From contig JASANZ010002158.1 in assembly GCA_030849805.1 (NCBI GenBank), positions 1-57,396 of the forward strand: 57,396 bases of DNA. The letters run 5' to 3'. The notes beneath the pieces are model-generated. The model searched no databases. It was given only the letters and a program-made list of their open reading frames with translations, and was not told where the DNA came from. The translations under genes were made by a program, and so were the position numbers. Below are positions 1 through 9,814 of the stretch, piece after piece. The DNA comes from Sergeia podlipaevii (lineage: Eukaryota > Euglenozoa > Kinetoplastea > Trypanosomatida > Trypanosomatidae). Numbering within the stretch: position 1 is the stretch's first letter; each line of letters starts with the position of its first letter.

Positions 1-74
1 ACCTTGCTGTACTTGGTCATGCAGTAGTTGAGGCGCTCCTCATACTGCCTCTTGGCATCGGTGATGGAAGGCAT
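1..74 (-). CDS. RPLP0: Ribosomal protein P0 (uL10), N-terminal fragment
   Basis: A minus-strand ATG at 74 opens a frame that runs off the left edge after 24 complete codons. The protein starts MPSITDAKRQYEERLNYCM and continues TKYSK. Kinetoplastid P0 proteins start with MPSIT-AKR-YEERL and then a C-TKYS motif, and the resemblance is close. P0 is the base of the ribosomal P-stalk, which recruits elongation factors to the large subunit. Only the extreme N-terminus is visible, so the call rests on a short but distinctive match. The Asn-Tyr after YEERL and the Lys after TKYS differ from the Leishmania and T. cruzi sequences as I recall them. It is the most downstream gene of the minus-strand array. 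Confidence 0.8.
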   Translation of the reverse strand, partial: MPSITDAKRQYEERLNYCMTKYSK

Positions 75-1336
75 TCTCGAAAAACAAAGGAACTTTTGAT
101 TTTTTTTAATATGAGAAAGAAAAAAAATGTATATGAGATAAATAAGAGTGGTGACAGAAAATAAATAGAGTAAAAAAAGTTGAAGACGGATGTATTATTC
201 AGGTGCTGCTTACACAAATTTACCCTTCATCAGAGATACCGTTCCTACTCGTTTGTACAAGTTTTGAGCATCATGTCATGTATTGTTTTCCTTCTTGCAG
301 CCTGTACTATACACACTTTTAAAAAATTGAATTATTATTTTTTTTCTTCTGATATATGTATTCTTGCACGTTTGTTCTTTTTCCTTTTCGTTCAATTAGT
401 AGACATTGAGCAGAAAAGCGATAACATATATATATATACATATATACATATACACGGTCGTTCATTTTTTTTTTCCCTCTCCCTACCACCATCACATTTG
501 ACTTACGTCTCACATCACGCAAGAAAAAAAAAAGAAAAAACTTGATTTTGAGGGAAGAAAAAAGAAAGCGTATACGCGGGTAAAGTGAGACAAAAGGAAG
601 AAAGAGACCTTTCCCTTTGTGTGTGGTCTCTGACCACTTGGGGTAATCGCACACACCTCCCTAATACTATGGAGCACATCTCAGGCTGCGCGTGTGCACG
701 CTATCCAGCGACCTGTGCAAGCATAGTGTGTCCCCCAGCCCCACGTACCCCTACCCCAACAACAATATGCACTAACACCAGCAAATAGATCAAAAAAAAG
801 AATATATAACAAATAAAGACAGAGCAGCAAAAAAAAAAAAGGCGCGTCATCAATTAACAAAATTCAATTATAATAATAAAAATGAAAGAAANACGGTTTG
901 CGAAAAAAAAAAAAAAAACCTGATACAACAGCAGAAAAGGGAGGAAAAAATCTCACAGTGAACCATGCGTGAGCGTCTGTTGTGCGAAACAAGAGGAAAG
1001 GGGGAGACGAAGGAGGGTTGCTGTACAAACAAAGAAAGAAATATAGTACTATCGTTTAGCCAGCTGGCAATTGAGCCCAGGACGACTAGAAGGGGAAATA
1101 AAAACATCCAACGCTCACTTCGGTGTAAGACCTTGCACGTGAAGAATTATAGCCCCACTCTCTTTCAACTGCAGTTCTTCATTTGATATATATCCTTTAC
1201 ACCTTCTTTCTTTCTCTATCATGCGCTTTCCCTATACAAGCGGGCACCTCATTCCAAAACCCAAACACACACAGAAAAAAAAAAGTGGATGCGCTATGTA
1301 TTGGCACACACGCACCATGGATTCACATACAGAGAA
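75..1336. other. Intergenic spacer, P0 to protein kinase
   Basis: AT-rich spacer with A-runs on the plus strand, which are polypyrimidine on the coding strand. It should hold the kinase 3' UTR and the P0 5' UTR. A purine tract near 112-128 (pyrimidine on the minus strand), followed by a minus-strand AG at 93-94, is a plausible P0 splice acceptor. A single N lies at 892. A richer patch at about 600-790 contains a perfect 6-bp hairpin (GTGGTC/GACCAC) but no convincing gene. Confidence 0.5.
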
Positions 1337-4300
1337 TCAGTTCTTGCGAAGAAGCTTCGACATAAAAGAACGATGGCGACGCTCACCACCGGAGGTAGTG
1401 CTAGTGGCTTCGGGCGACCCTGGCGTTGAGGGGTACTTTCCGCTATCACCGCTCCGCAACGTTGAAGGACGCCTGCTGCTTCTTCCGTTGCTGCTGCTAT
1501 CTCCTTCAGCATGCAGCTTCTGCTGACGATGCGCAGACCCACTGGTCCACTGTAGAAGCTCCTCCACCTCACGCAACGCGCTCGTCATCTCCAAAGAGAC
1601 GCTCCCGCTGCCTCCAGTGACCCACACAATATCTTCATCCCCATCGTCTCCAGTCTTTGCGCTGTCATCGGGTCCTTCTCCGTTCCTTGTGGCAACGCGG
1701 GCGTCGCTACTCGAACTTGCTAATTGCGCCGGTGCGCTTCGGGGATGAGAAGGAGAAGCGAGCGGAGGCTGCTGCTGCCCAGATGCCGAGGTGCGCCTCT
1801 GACCAAGATTGGCATAGCCACCAGCTTCTGCTGCAGCTACACCTTTACCTACTCGCCTGCCACTATCCGGAGTGCCGCCAGCAACGCTGCTGTTCGCGGT
1901 GAGGCTTGCAATGGAAGATGCAATTACGCCGCCATTTGTGCTAAGAACAGCAGGGCCACGGGGCACCAGTTGTTGTTGCTGCTGCAAGTGTGGTGGAGCT
2001 GGAATTGAAAAATCACAGAGCGGCTTGACTGGTAATGAGGCGGAACTCGCACCAGTAGGAGTAGCCGCAATGATGCTACTTTTGCTGCTGCTGCCGCTGC
2101 TCGCCACAACTGCGGTGTCCGCCGCATTCTGTCTCCTCGAGCGCTGCTGTTGCGCTACCGACACTGGTGTGATGCCAGTTGGCGTACTGCTGAGACCTGT
2201 TGTAGGGTCGTCATAGTAGCGGCGTGTGTAAGCAAGAGCAGACGTTGACAGGCGTCTTGGCTCGGTCGAAGAATTAGGATGAAATTTTCGCGCAACGGCA
2301 GCGCCGTTGGGTGAGAGTTCTGAAAAGGGGCTCATGCCATCGATTCCTGCGCTGGGTCTAGAGGCCGAATAGAAATCGCCCGTCGAGGAGCCGCAAAGTG
2401 AATTCTGCGAAGCGGAAGGGTGTTGCTCCGCCCCATTGACGGCAATCATCGGACTATTCCGTCTGTCTGAGCTCGCATCAGTTGCCTCGCTGTCGCTGTC
2501 ACTATCGCTATCCTTAAACTGCTCATGAACTCGTCCCTTGTGTTGATTGCCGCCTCTATGAGCAACAACACCACCGCCATCACCACGACTAGCAACAGCC
2601 ACCGTCGCCACCACGCCACCGTTCGCGCTGCTGTTGCTACTAGAAGAATTTGACCAACTACTGTCCTCCTCCTCATCCGTGTCAAAGGAATCACTGGTGT
2701 CTTCCAGAACCATCTCCAAGGGCTGCACCGCGCCAGACTCCCGCGCAAACGTGATGATATCGTCAATGTTTGACATTTCGTCGTCGTCGTAGTCCTCATG
2801 CACGTGATACGTCCTGTCGTCGTCATCTTCATCTCCGCCATGAGCAAGCGCGTCAACCGTAACCAGTTTCTCGTCGTCCACATCCTCATCGTCTTCGTCA
2901 TCAGCCACCGCTTGGAGCTTGAACCCTGCGTTCACAGAGTTAATACGAGGCATGTAGTAATTTAGCGTTGGGCCAGAAGGGCTCCGAGACAATGCACTTT
3001 GAGGCTCGTCCGCTACAAGAGCATTCGTCAGTGGGCTCACCTCTGTGTAAGGGCTCTTCGCAGCATTTCGCTTCGCGTGTCTGCCGCTGCTCACGCGACT
3101 TATCACCGGCGCCGGGACAACCATGTTGGTTTCGTCGTCATCCTCGAATTCAATAGGACTTGCAATGGCACGCTGCCCTGCCCGTGCAAGCCGCTTTACC
3201 GCTGACTCCCGCGCACTCGCCTCGCGTGACACCATCACCCCATCGTCATCCTCGCTCTCATCAAGGTAGTCTTGGTCAAAGAAGGAGTGCTCGAGAAGCT
3301 CAGCGACGCTGAGGCGCTCCTCAGGGTCAATTTGCAAACAGCCAGCAATGAAGTCTTGAGCGAGTGGGGAGAGGTTGGATGGAATCTCCGGAGGCTTCTG
3401 CGCAGACGCTAGAGCGTAGGCGATGCCCTGTAGATTTAAATCGGAAGGGAAATCCCACGGAAGACCTGTCGCGTTCGTCATCTCCAAGCACAAGCACCCA
3501 TATGACCACACGTCTGACTTCTCGTTTGCCTCGCTGCCTCGGCACACCTCGGGTGACATCCACAATGGCGTTCCGCCTCCACCAACGGTCGTGGTCACCT
3601 CGTTGAGATCTTTACAACACCCAAAATCAACAATCTTCGCGCATCCCGTCTCGTCCAACAGCACATTTGCGCCTTTGATATCGCGATGCACGATGCCGTG
3701 GTGGTGAAGGTGCTGTAATCCTTGCAGTGCCATGTAGGCATAGCGTTGAAACACCGACTCGCGAAAGGGCCCCACTGACTGCCGTAGCGAATGGATACTT
3801 CCGCCACTGATGTACTCCATAATTATAAAGTAGTGGTGCGCGCTGTGTCGAGAACCGAAGTAGCGGACACAGTTAGGGTGAGGCGGCAAGTTACTCATCG
3901 CGCTCACTTCTCGATCAATTGCCTTGATATTGCCAGAGTCCAGCTTCAACTCCTTGATTGCGGCGAGAGTGCCATCGGCGAGAATCGCCTGGAAGACAGT
4001 GCCAAAGCCACCTGACCCAACCTCACGGCCACGCTGGAAAGACAGACCGCGAGGCGTGGCTCCACCGTGCTCAGAGTACCGTGGAGTCTTTATGCCCGTA
4101 CCACTGGCAAAGCGGCTTACGCTACCATTGTTCGATGCAGGCGATCCACGAAGGCAGTATGACGAAGACATGCGACTTTCATGCCCGCTCACTGAGCGCG
4201 CTCCACTGATGATGGCGCCACCACCACCTCCGCTGCTACTTGCCGCATGATGATACTGGGAAGAAACACTAGGGATCATCTGATGCGGTTGCTGATGCTG

Positions 4301-5041
4301 GCTGCTGCTTCGCCGGTGCTGAAACCCGTCAGGGAGAGAAAACAGTGGGGAAGCTGCCGTCGCAGTCGCCACCGAAGACCTCCTGCGCAATATAGACAAA
4401 ACAGGGGGAGAAGCACCACCAACAGCATGTCCGCTGCCGGTGCGTCGGTGTGTCCCTGTACCGCCGCCGCCACCACCTCGGCTGTCCGCATCACGCTCGG
4501 GAGAGTTGCCTGGCGTAAACTGACCCCAATGTGCGCCTGACAACACAATATTCTCCTCATCAAAGGAGATTGCTCCATGGCCGGACTGATTGTAAATGTT
4601 TTCCCTTGTGTGGCCACCGTGACTAGAGGCAGCAGCCGCAGATCCACGTCGCTGTGGGGGTGGTAGATCAGAGAAACTACAGCCCACGTACACCGAGCTC
4701 GCTACATTCGATCCTCCTCCTCCACCTCCAGCCACTATCGTACTGCTGCGAGAGAGTGAGTATGGGGGGTGAGGGCGGTCTCCAGATCGCGTCGTCACTC
4801 CTGCTGCTGCTGTCGCCGCTCCTCCACCTCTACCTTCGCTGCTTAGCGGATCATCTCTTGGAGAAGAAATCAAGTCAGTGACATGCGTCGAAATGCCAGG
4901 GCCACCAGTATATGTAGCGTGATCGTCATCGATCTGTGGAGAACATCCACTTGTTGCGGAGAACAGTCCTATGCTGCCGTCAGCGCTACCCAACGCAGCG
5001 GGTGGGCTTGGAATTCCTCTCCATCTCGAATTCGTATGCAT
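1337..5041 (-). CDS. STE11-like (MAPKKK-type) protein kinase, large
   Basis: A 1234-residue protein from an ATG at 5041. The kinase domain is at roughly residues 338-588. It has a glycine loop (GSGGFGTVF), the VAIK-type lysine as AAIKELKL, a catalytic loop HRDIKGANVLL, DFG as VDFGCCKDL, and GTPLWMSPEV in the activation segment. HRDIKGAN and GTPxWMSPEV are typical of STE11/MEKK kinases, so it probably phosphorylates a MAPKK-like partner on Ser/Thr. The N-terminal 330 residues and the C-terminal 640 are low complexity (Gly, Ser, Ala, His-Gln), with acidic D/E blocks at roughly 680-900. No membrane segment or second globular domain is evident. All key catalytic residues appear present, so it is probably active. 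Substrate and pathway cannot be read from sequence. Confidence 0.92.
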   Translation of the reverse strand: MHTNSRWRGIPSPPAALGSADGSIGLFSATSGCSPQIDDDHATYTGGPGISTHVTDLISSPRDDPLSSEGRGGGAATAAAGVTTRSGDRPHPPYSLSRSSTIVAGGGGGGSNVASSVYVGCSFSDLPPPQRRGSAAAASSHGGHTRENIYNQSGHGAISFDEENIVLSGAHWGQFTPGNSPERDADSRGGGGGGTGTHRRTGSGHAVGGASPPVLSILRRRSSVATATAASPLFSLPDGFQHRRSSSQHQQPHQMIPSVSSQYHHAASSSGGGGGAIISGARSVSGHESRMSSSYCLRGSPASNNGSVSRFASGTGIKTPRYSEHGGATPRGLSFQRGREVGSGGFGTVFQAILADGTLAAIKELKLDSGNIKAIDREVSAMSNLPPHPNCVRYFGSRHSAHHYFIIMEYISGGSIHSLRQSVGPFRESVFQRYAYMALQGLQHLHHHGIVHRDIKGANVLLDETGCAKIVDFGCCKDLNEVTTTVGGGGTPLWMSPEVCRGSEANEKSDVWSYGCLCLEMTNATGLPWDFPSDLNLQGIAYALASAQKPPEIPSNLSPLAQDFIAGCLQIDPEERLSVAELLEHSFFDQDYLDESEDDDGVMVSREASARESAVKRLARAGQRAIASPIEFEDDDETNMVVPAPVISRVSSGRHAKRNAAKSPYTEVSPLTNALVADEPQSALSRSPSGPTLNYYMPRINSVNAGFKLQAVADDEDDEDVDDEKLVTVDALAHGGDEDDDDRTYHVHEDYDDDEMSNIDDIITFARESGAVQPLEMVLEDTSDSFDTDEEEDSSWSNSSSSNSSANGGVVATVAVASRGDGGGVVAHRGGNQHKGRVHEQFKDSDSDSDSEATDASSDRRNSPMIAVNGAEQHPSASQNSLCGSSTGDFYSASRPSAGIDGMSPFSELSPNGAAVARKFHPNSSTEPRRLSTSALAYTRRYYDDPTTGLSSTPTGITPVSVAQQQRSRRQNAADTAVVASSGSSSKSSIIAATPTGASSASLPVKPLCDFSIPAPPHLQQQQQLVPRGPAVLSTNGGVIASSIASLTANSSVAGGTPDSGRRVGKGVAAAEAGGYANLGQRRTSASGQQQPPLASPSHPRSAPAQLASSSSDARVATRNGEGPDDSAKTGDDGDEDIVWVTGGSGSVSLEMTSALREVEELLQWTSGSAHRQQKLHAEGDSSSNGRSSRRPSTLRSGDSGKYPSTPGSPEATSTTSGGERRHRSFMSKLLRKN

Positions 5042-5055
5042 TTATCCGCTAGCAA

Positions 5056-5092
5056 CTGCACAAGAAAAAAAAAGAAAATAAAGAAAATAAAA
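5056..5092 (-). promoter_or_regulatory. Candidate trans-splice acceptor for the kinase gene
   Basis: The plus strand is almost pure purine from 5062 to 5092, giving a long polypyrimidine tract on the coding strand. The first coding-strand AG after it is at 5056-5057, about 15 nt before the ATG at 5041. This is the expected layout for spliced-leader addition; the exact AG is inferred. Confidence 0.45.
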
Positions 5093-5687
5093 GGCAGCAA
5101 CTGCAACCAGCTATTGCAAAGATTTCGGATTGTAAAGAAGAAAAGGGACAAGCGTAAGGGCAGTAAGTACCAACGAAAAAAAAAACAGAAAAATATAGCG
5201 AAAAATGAAGAAGTGATTTTGTGATATGGCTTTCCTTTTTCCCCCTTTTTCTGTTTGAAAAAAAAAAATCTCTTTAGTTATATTTGTTGCTTACTGGGAA
5301 ATCTACCAGTACCTACGCAGGTAATTATAAAAAAAAAAACACACAAAAAAAAGCGCCCCTCAGGTTGGCACAAAAACTCGAAAAAAAAAGTGGATAGCAG
5401 CTATATATATCTATATACTTACACTTAAATTAAATTTTTCCCTCTATAGCATATATAGCGCCAATAAAGAGAACGATTTCAAAAATGGTATATGCGAACA
5501 AGAAAAATGTTAACAGCACGGAGAAGCTGTATCAAATGGCAAACACGAAAGAAAAAAAAAGATAAGATAAATATGCGTATGTTTGTGCGTATATGAAGTA
5601 GGCACCTATCACTAACTTGGGTCTTTCGGTGTTGATGTCGTTTTCTCTATTTTTTTTTGTTTGTTTGCGAAAATGAAATACAGTGAC

Positions 5688-5712
5688 TATATATATATAT
5701 ATATATATATAT
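5688..5712. repeat. (TA)n microsatellite
   Basis: An uninterrupted TA dinucleotide run of about 12 units in the kinase 5' spacer. Confidence 0.9.
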
Positions 5713-6331
5713 GCACGGCAAAGTCGAAGCGGCAGAGAGCACTGCACTCACTTGCGCGCTGCTGCCGCTCCAAAAGGAAAAGAAAGAAAAAAAAAAGTAA
5801 GTGCCTTGAGTAGTGGCTTTTCCACGTCGTGTACTACACATAGAGAATGCGAATGATGAAAAGGGGGAAGGGAGAGAGAGAGAAAAACGGCAAAGAAGAG
5901 AGTGCAAAGTAAGAAAGAAAAATAGGGCATTCATCATTTGACAAAAAAAAAGTCCCCAGATGTGCTGTTCAGGAGCACTGAGGAGAACATTGCATACGGA
6001 TTGTCGTTTTTTTTTTCTCTCCTATCACTACGTGTGTATAGTATTGATATATATATATATATATAATGTGTGTGTGTTGTTGTTGTTGTTGCTTTTCGGG
6101 GTAAAGTGTAGTCACATTTGGGCCGGAATAGGCAAACGCCGTCCACCCAACAAGCAAAAGCAAAAAATAAAGAAGAAGAAGAAAGAGAATAAGATAAAAG
6201 TAATAATAGCGTCCGTGATGTCGATATATACTCTCAGGCAAAAGGTCAACCTCACAACAGCAATAAACAAATGTGCCCACACGCGCGCGAGGTGCTTCTA
6301 TATTTATCACGCGCACAAACAGACAGCAAGG

Positions 6332-6334
<3 letters not shown>

Positions 6335-6363
<29 letters not shown>
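6335..6363. repeat. (TA)n microsatellite
   Basis: An uninterrupted AT dinucleotide run of about 14 units, just downstream of the stop codon of the minus-strand coiled-coil gene, so in its 3' UTR. Confidence 0.9.
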
Positions 6364-6374
6364 GCAAACAAATG

Positions 6375-8351
6375 TCAGCGATGGTAGTAAGGCTGCATGA
6401 CGTAGGGCTGTGGAGCGGCGTATATAATTGGCTGCTGCGGCGCTGTAGCCGGTGAGTACGCAGTTGGCATTTGATATCCTAACACAGGAGCAGGTGGCTG
6501 ATAGGCAGGCTGCGCAGGCAGGGCTGGGACCATGTAAACACCACTTGTTGGAGCGAGCTGTGGATAGTAAGGCGACTGCAGTGGTACTGCGGGAGGAACC
6601 TGCGCCTGTGGTGACTGGCTCCACTGCTGTTGATGTTGTTGTGGTGGCGGCTGTTGTTGTTGTTGTTGTTGCTGATACAGAGAAGACGAGGTGCGCTGTG
6701 GATCATAATGTTGTTGGTGATGTTGTTGTTGCAGCTGCGACAAATGCTGCTGTTGCTCATCCATACGCTGTCTCATCTGCGCCTCTCGAGCGCGGATCTC
6801 CTCAAGTTCCTTCTCTCGCATTCTGCGCTTGTATAGTTCCTCCTGCTCCTTCAGGTAAGACAGCTGCTTCTCCCGCTCCTCACGTGCATGAGACTCTCTT
6901 GCTGAACGCAATGCTTCCTCTTGCTGAGTCTGCAACTCCTTCAGTTCTCTTGCCTGTCGTTCTCGTTCTTCCTGTTCTTGCATCTGTGCTTTCCGAGCCG
7001 CCTCCGCCACTTGCTCGCGCTGCTGGACGCGACGGCGCAGCTCGTCCTCTTGAGTTTTCAGCTGCTCATATAGCTCCCGCTTTCGGATGGCTTCCTGCCT
7101 GGCTGCCTCCTCCGCAGAGGCCGCGCGTCGTGCCTCTTGATCCGCAAGTCGCCTGCGTAGCAGTTCCTCCTCTGCGGCGATGTGCTCCAACATCTCCCGA
7201 CGCCCCCGCTCCTTCGCCGCGTGCTCATCTTCCCTTGCATTCAGTCGTGCGCGCAGCTGCGACTCCTGCGCTGTCAACGCAGCAACTCGCTGTACAATTT
7301 CCGCTTGCCGCACAGCCTCCGCCTCCGCCTCCCGCTCCGCCAGCTTCGCCCGCAGGGCATCCTCATCTGCCTTGAGGCGCCTGAGCTGCTCCTCACGACG
7401 CTGCTTTATTTGTGTCTCCTCGTCCTCAAGCATCTTGATTGCCTTGCGGCGTAGTGCACTGGGGGTGATCTGTGCCTCCTCTTCCCCCTCCTCGACGCGC
7501 TGAGCGCCACTGGCAGCGCCGTGTGTGGAAGGGCCAAGGATCTGCTGAAGCCTTTGAACGGCCTCGTACCCACTTTGCATGTCATTGCACTCGGATGGAG
7601 ACGGAGCCACTACTACGGTTGAAGCTGCAGGCGCGGTGGTAGTCGTACGTAGCAACTTCGTCTTCCCTTGTGCCAATTCCTCTGCCAGTGCCGCCTTGGC
7701 CGCCGCGAGAGCCTTTCTAGTGGCCTCCTCGCGCTTCAGCCGCTCCTCCGTAGCCGCCTCAGTAGCCTGCAGCCACAGCGGCATCTTCTCCACCACCCAA
7801 GCCACAAACTCTGGATAACGTGTTTCTTCCATAATGCAACGCTGCTGTTGTTCCTCTGATGCCACCCCATCTAGCGCAGCACGCAATGCAGGAGGTAGCT
7901 CGCGGCTTTGCAGCTCACAGAGTGTGTCCCGCATCTCGTCTATCCCCTGTTGCCACTTCTCCTCAACAGATTTGCGCTTTCGGTACTCCTGAAATACCAG
8001 GGCAACGTAAGCTCGCTCGGCTGCTTCCTTGAGTGAGTAGCGCGTGGCACACGCAAGGTAAAAGGTCAGCTCCTCGTTAGGGAGGGTGTGCTGGAAAGTT
8101 ACAGTGGCAGGGGCCATGAGCTCTGCAAGCCTCGCCGCCTCTACAGAGGTGACCGGGGAAGCGACGACCGGAGAAATAATCATCGCCTCCTCGTCGCTGC
8201 CGCTCCCGTGATGGACGCCTATCTGAGGTGCTGGACTAGGAAAGGATTTAATTTGAGCAAGTGTGAGTAAAGGACCGTAGTTGCGATGAATCTCAGCCCA
8301 CTCAGGCGCAGTTACGACGCCCACGTGCACCGGCATTGTCAAGAACGACAT
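6375..8351 (-). CDS. Coiled-coil protein with Gln/Pro/Tyr-rich tail
   Basis: A 658-residue protein from an ATG at 8351. Residues 1-110 look folded, with MPVHVGVVTAPEWAEIHRNY near the start. Residues from about 130 to 530 are highly charged helix, rich in Glu, Arg, Ala and Gln. Within it is a degenerate repeat of about 33-38 residues with cores such as DEDALRAKLAERE, ESQLRARLNARED, EEELLRRRLADQE and EDELRRRVQQREQ. The last 130 residues are low complexity: poly-Gln, His-Gln and then Pro/Tyr/Gln, ending QPYYHR. No catalytic motif is visible. A cytoskeletal or scaffold role is plausible for a rod of this kind, but I do not recognise the family. Confidence 0.85.
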   Translation of the reverse strand: MSFLTMPVHVGVVTAPEWAEIHRNYGPLLTLAQIKSFPSPAPQIGVHHGSGSDEEAMIISPVVASPVTSVEAARLAELMAPATVTFQHTLPNEELTFYLACATRYSLKEAAERAYVALVFQEYRKRKSVEEKWQQGIDEMRDTLCELQSRELPPALRAALDGVASEEQQQRCIMEETRYPEFVAWVVEKMPLWLQATEAATEERLKREEATRKALAAAKAALAEELAQGKTKLLRTTTTAPAASTVVVAPSPSECNDMQSGYEAVQRLQQILGPSTHGAASGAQRVEEGEEEAQITPSALRRKAIKMLEDEETQIKQRREEQLRRLKADEDALRAKLAEREAEAEAVRQAEIVQRVAALTAQESQLRARLNAREDEHAAKERGRREMLEHIAAEEELLRRRLADQEARRAASAEEAARQEAIRKRELYEQLKTQEDELRRRVQQREQVAEAARKAQMQEQEERERQARELKELQTQQEEALRSARESHAREEREKQLSYLKEQEELYKRRMREKELEEIRAREAQMRQRMDEQQQHLSQLQQQHHQQHYDPQRTSSSLYQQQQQQQQPPPQQHQQQWSQSPQAQVPPAVPLQSPYYPQLAPTSGVYMVPALPAQPAYQPPAPVLGYQMPTAYSPATAPQQPIIYAAPQPYVMQPYYHR

Positions 8352-9076
8352 GTGCGTGTGTAGATGTGTAAATATAGGTGAAACGATGATAAGCTACAGG
8401 AGTCACTGTATGTGAGTGAACTCTTCAGTTTTGTTTTGTAGGCGTGTTTACTGGTCAACTCTTACGTTTTATTGTTTTGTTTGTTCTACTGGACGAATGC
8501 AAATGACGATTGTGTATATAAATAATAGTAATAATAAAGAGTGACTAATTTCTGGTTTTTTTTGTCTTTTGTTTGTTTGTTTTCCCTCTTTTTTTGTTGT
8601 TGTTGAGATGAAGCTCTTTATTTAGGAGCAATGAAAAGTAACAAAATAGAAAGAACAAAAAGAGATACAGAGAAGAAGAAGGCATTATACATAGGTATTA
8701 TGATATAAATTTCATGACTGTATGCACTGCCGTATACCCATCGCCCCAATGAATTACAAAGAACAAAAAAAGCATTTGATCGTCCCTCTACACAATCATC
8801 AATATGCGAAAGAGGAAAAGGAAAAAAAAAAACTGAAGAACAATTCCTAAATAAGGCAATGTCAAAAACAAAAAAAAATGAGATATATATAATGCAATAT
8901 GCAATGTCACACGCGCATCTACACGAAAGAGAGCACAAAGTCACTAGTAAAGAAAGGATAGATATATATATATATATATATCTTCAGCAAGAAGAAAAAG
9001 AAGCAACAAAAAACGATGTTACATGTTCTCCATCTTCCTTTCAGAGAGAAAGAGGGAGGGCGAGAGGGGACCACTG
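8352..9076. other. Intergenic spacer
   Basis: AT-rich spacer with a TTG/GTT run near 8595-8605, A-runs and a short (TA)n at about 8961-8980. I see no gene, and no clear polypyrimidine-AG module close to the ATG at 8351. Confidence 0.5.
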
Positions 9077-9814
9077 CTAATAACGCCCGACTCCATATCC
9101 CCATTGTGGCTGCTGCTGCTGCAGTGCGTAGGAAGGACCACCCCCAACCGCGTACGGATTCTGTATTTGCTGCGGTTGGGCAGGACCTCCGTAGGCTGTC
9201 TGTGCGGGTACCCCATATCCTTGTAAACCATACGGTGCACCTTGAAGGGGGGCAGATGGCCCAATAGCCCATGGATTGACCACTGGCGGCGATGCATTAC
9301 TCCACTGCGGCTGTGGCTGCTGCGGTGGCGGCTGTGGCCAACCCCCTCCTCCACCAACAGGGAGTTGCCCAGCTTGTGGCCATTGAGAGAGATTAGAGAC
9401 CCCCTGCTTGCGCGCGGCGGCCTGCTCTGATTTTACAAAAGCTACCTCTGATAATCCCTCCACGGCCGCATCCTTGTCGCGTTCTTCTTTTTTTGCTTGT
9501 CGGCGCCTCTGTGTTGCAAACTCGAGAGCATCCACAGGGTCACCACCGCCTCCTGCGCCGTATTGCGATGATTTAAGCCTCTCAAGGGTCTTCATCAAGC
9601 CGGTCATCGAAGCCAAGGTGCCACTTGCGTCGTTTAGAGTGCCCTTCAGGCGCAGAATGTTCATAGAGGCTGCATGTGCACCACCCTCGCGAACATGAAC
9701 ACAGGTGGTAACTGCGTTTTCAAGCAAGAGTTGTCGTGCGTCGCTTCCCTGCGACGCTCTAGCCGCCGCCCGGTGGGGTGGCGGGTTCACTGGTGGACAT
9801 GTCCTCAGCGACAT
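9077..9814 (-). CDS. Hypothetical protein with Gly/Pro/Gln-rich C-terminal half
   Basis: A 245-residue protein from the first ATG of the frame, at 9814. The N-terminus is MSLRTCPPVNPPPHRAAAR. Residues about 50-140 are likely helical and include a short hydrophobic stretch (ASMTGLMKTLERLKS) and a basic segment (ATQRRRQAKKEERDKD). The rest is disordered, with Gly/Pro/Gln-rich sequence such as WPQPPPQQPQPQW and a tail ending WGYGVGRY. The aromatic-spaced PQG composition resembles tails of RNA-binding or condensate-forming proteins, but no RNA-binding domain is visible. I do not recognise the family. Its downstream neighbour also ends in a Pro/Gln/Tyr-rich tail. Confidence 0.75.
   Translation of the reverse strand: MSLRTCPPVNPPPHRAAARASQGSDARQLLLENAVTTCVHVREGGAHAASMNILRLKGTLNDASGTLASMTGLMKTLERLKSSQYGAGGGGDPVDALEFATQRRRQAKKEERDKDAAVEGLSEVAFVKSEQAAARKQGVSNLSQWPQAGQLPVGGGGGWPQPPPQQPQPQWSNASPPVVNPWAIGPSAPLQGAPYGLQGYGVPAQTAYGGPAQPQQIQNPYAVGGGPSYALQQQQPQWGYGVGRY

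Larger units (their letters stand above)
5042..6374. other. Intergenic spacer with TA microsatellites
   Basis: AT-rich spacer between the kinase and the upstream coiled-coil gene. It contains (TA)n runs at 5688-5712, about 6048-6064 and 6335-6363, a (GTT)n run near 6076-6090 and many A-runs. Short ORFs here are low-complexity Tyr-Ile or Phe runs. I see no gene. Confidence 0.6.

Noticed and set aside
585..788. 67-codon plus-strand ORF in a GC-richer patch
   Set aside because: Wrong strand for the array, short, and no recognisable features; more likely 3' UTR of the kinase.
6452..7375. Plus-strand 307-codon Ala/Pro/Val-rich ORF
   Set aside because: Antisense to the coiled-coil gene.
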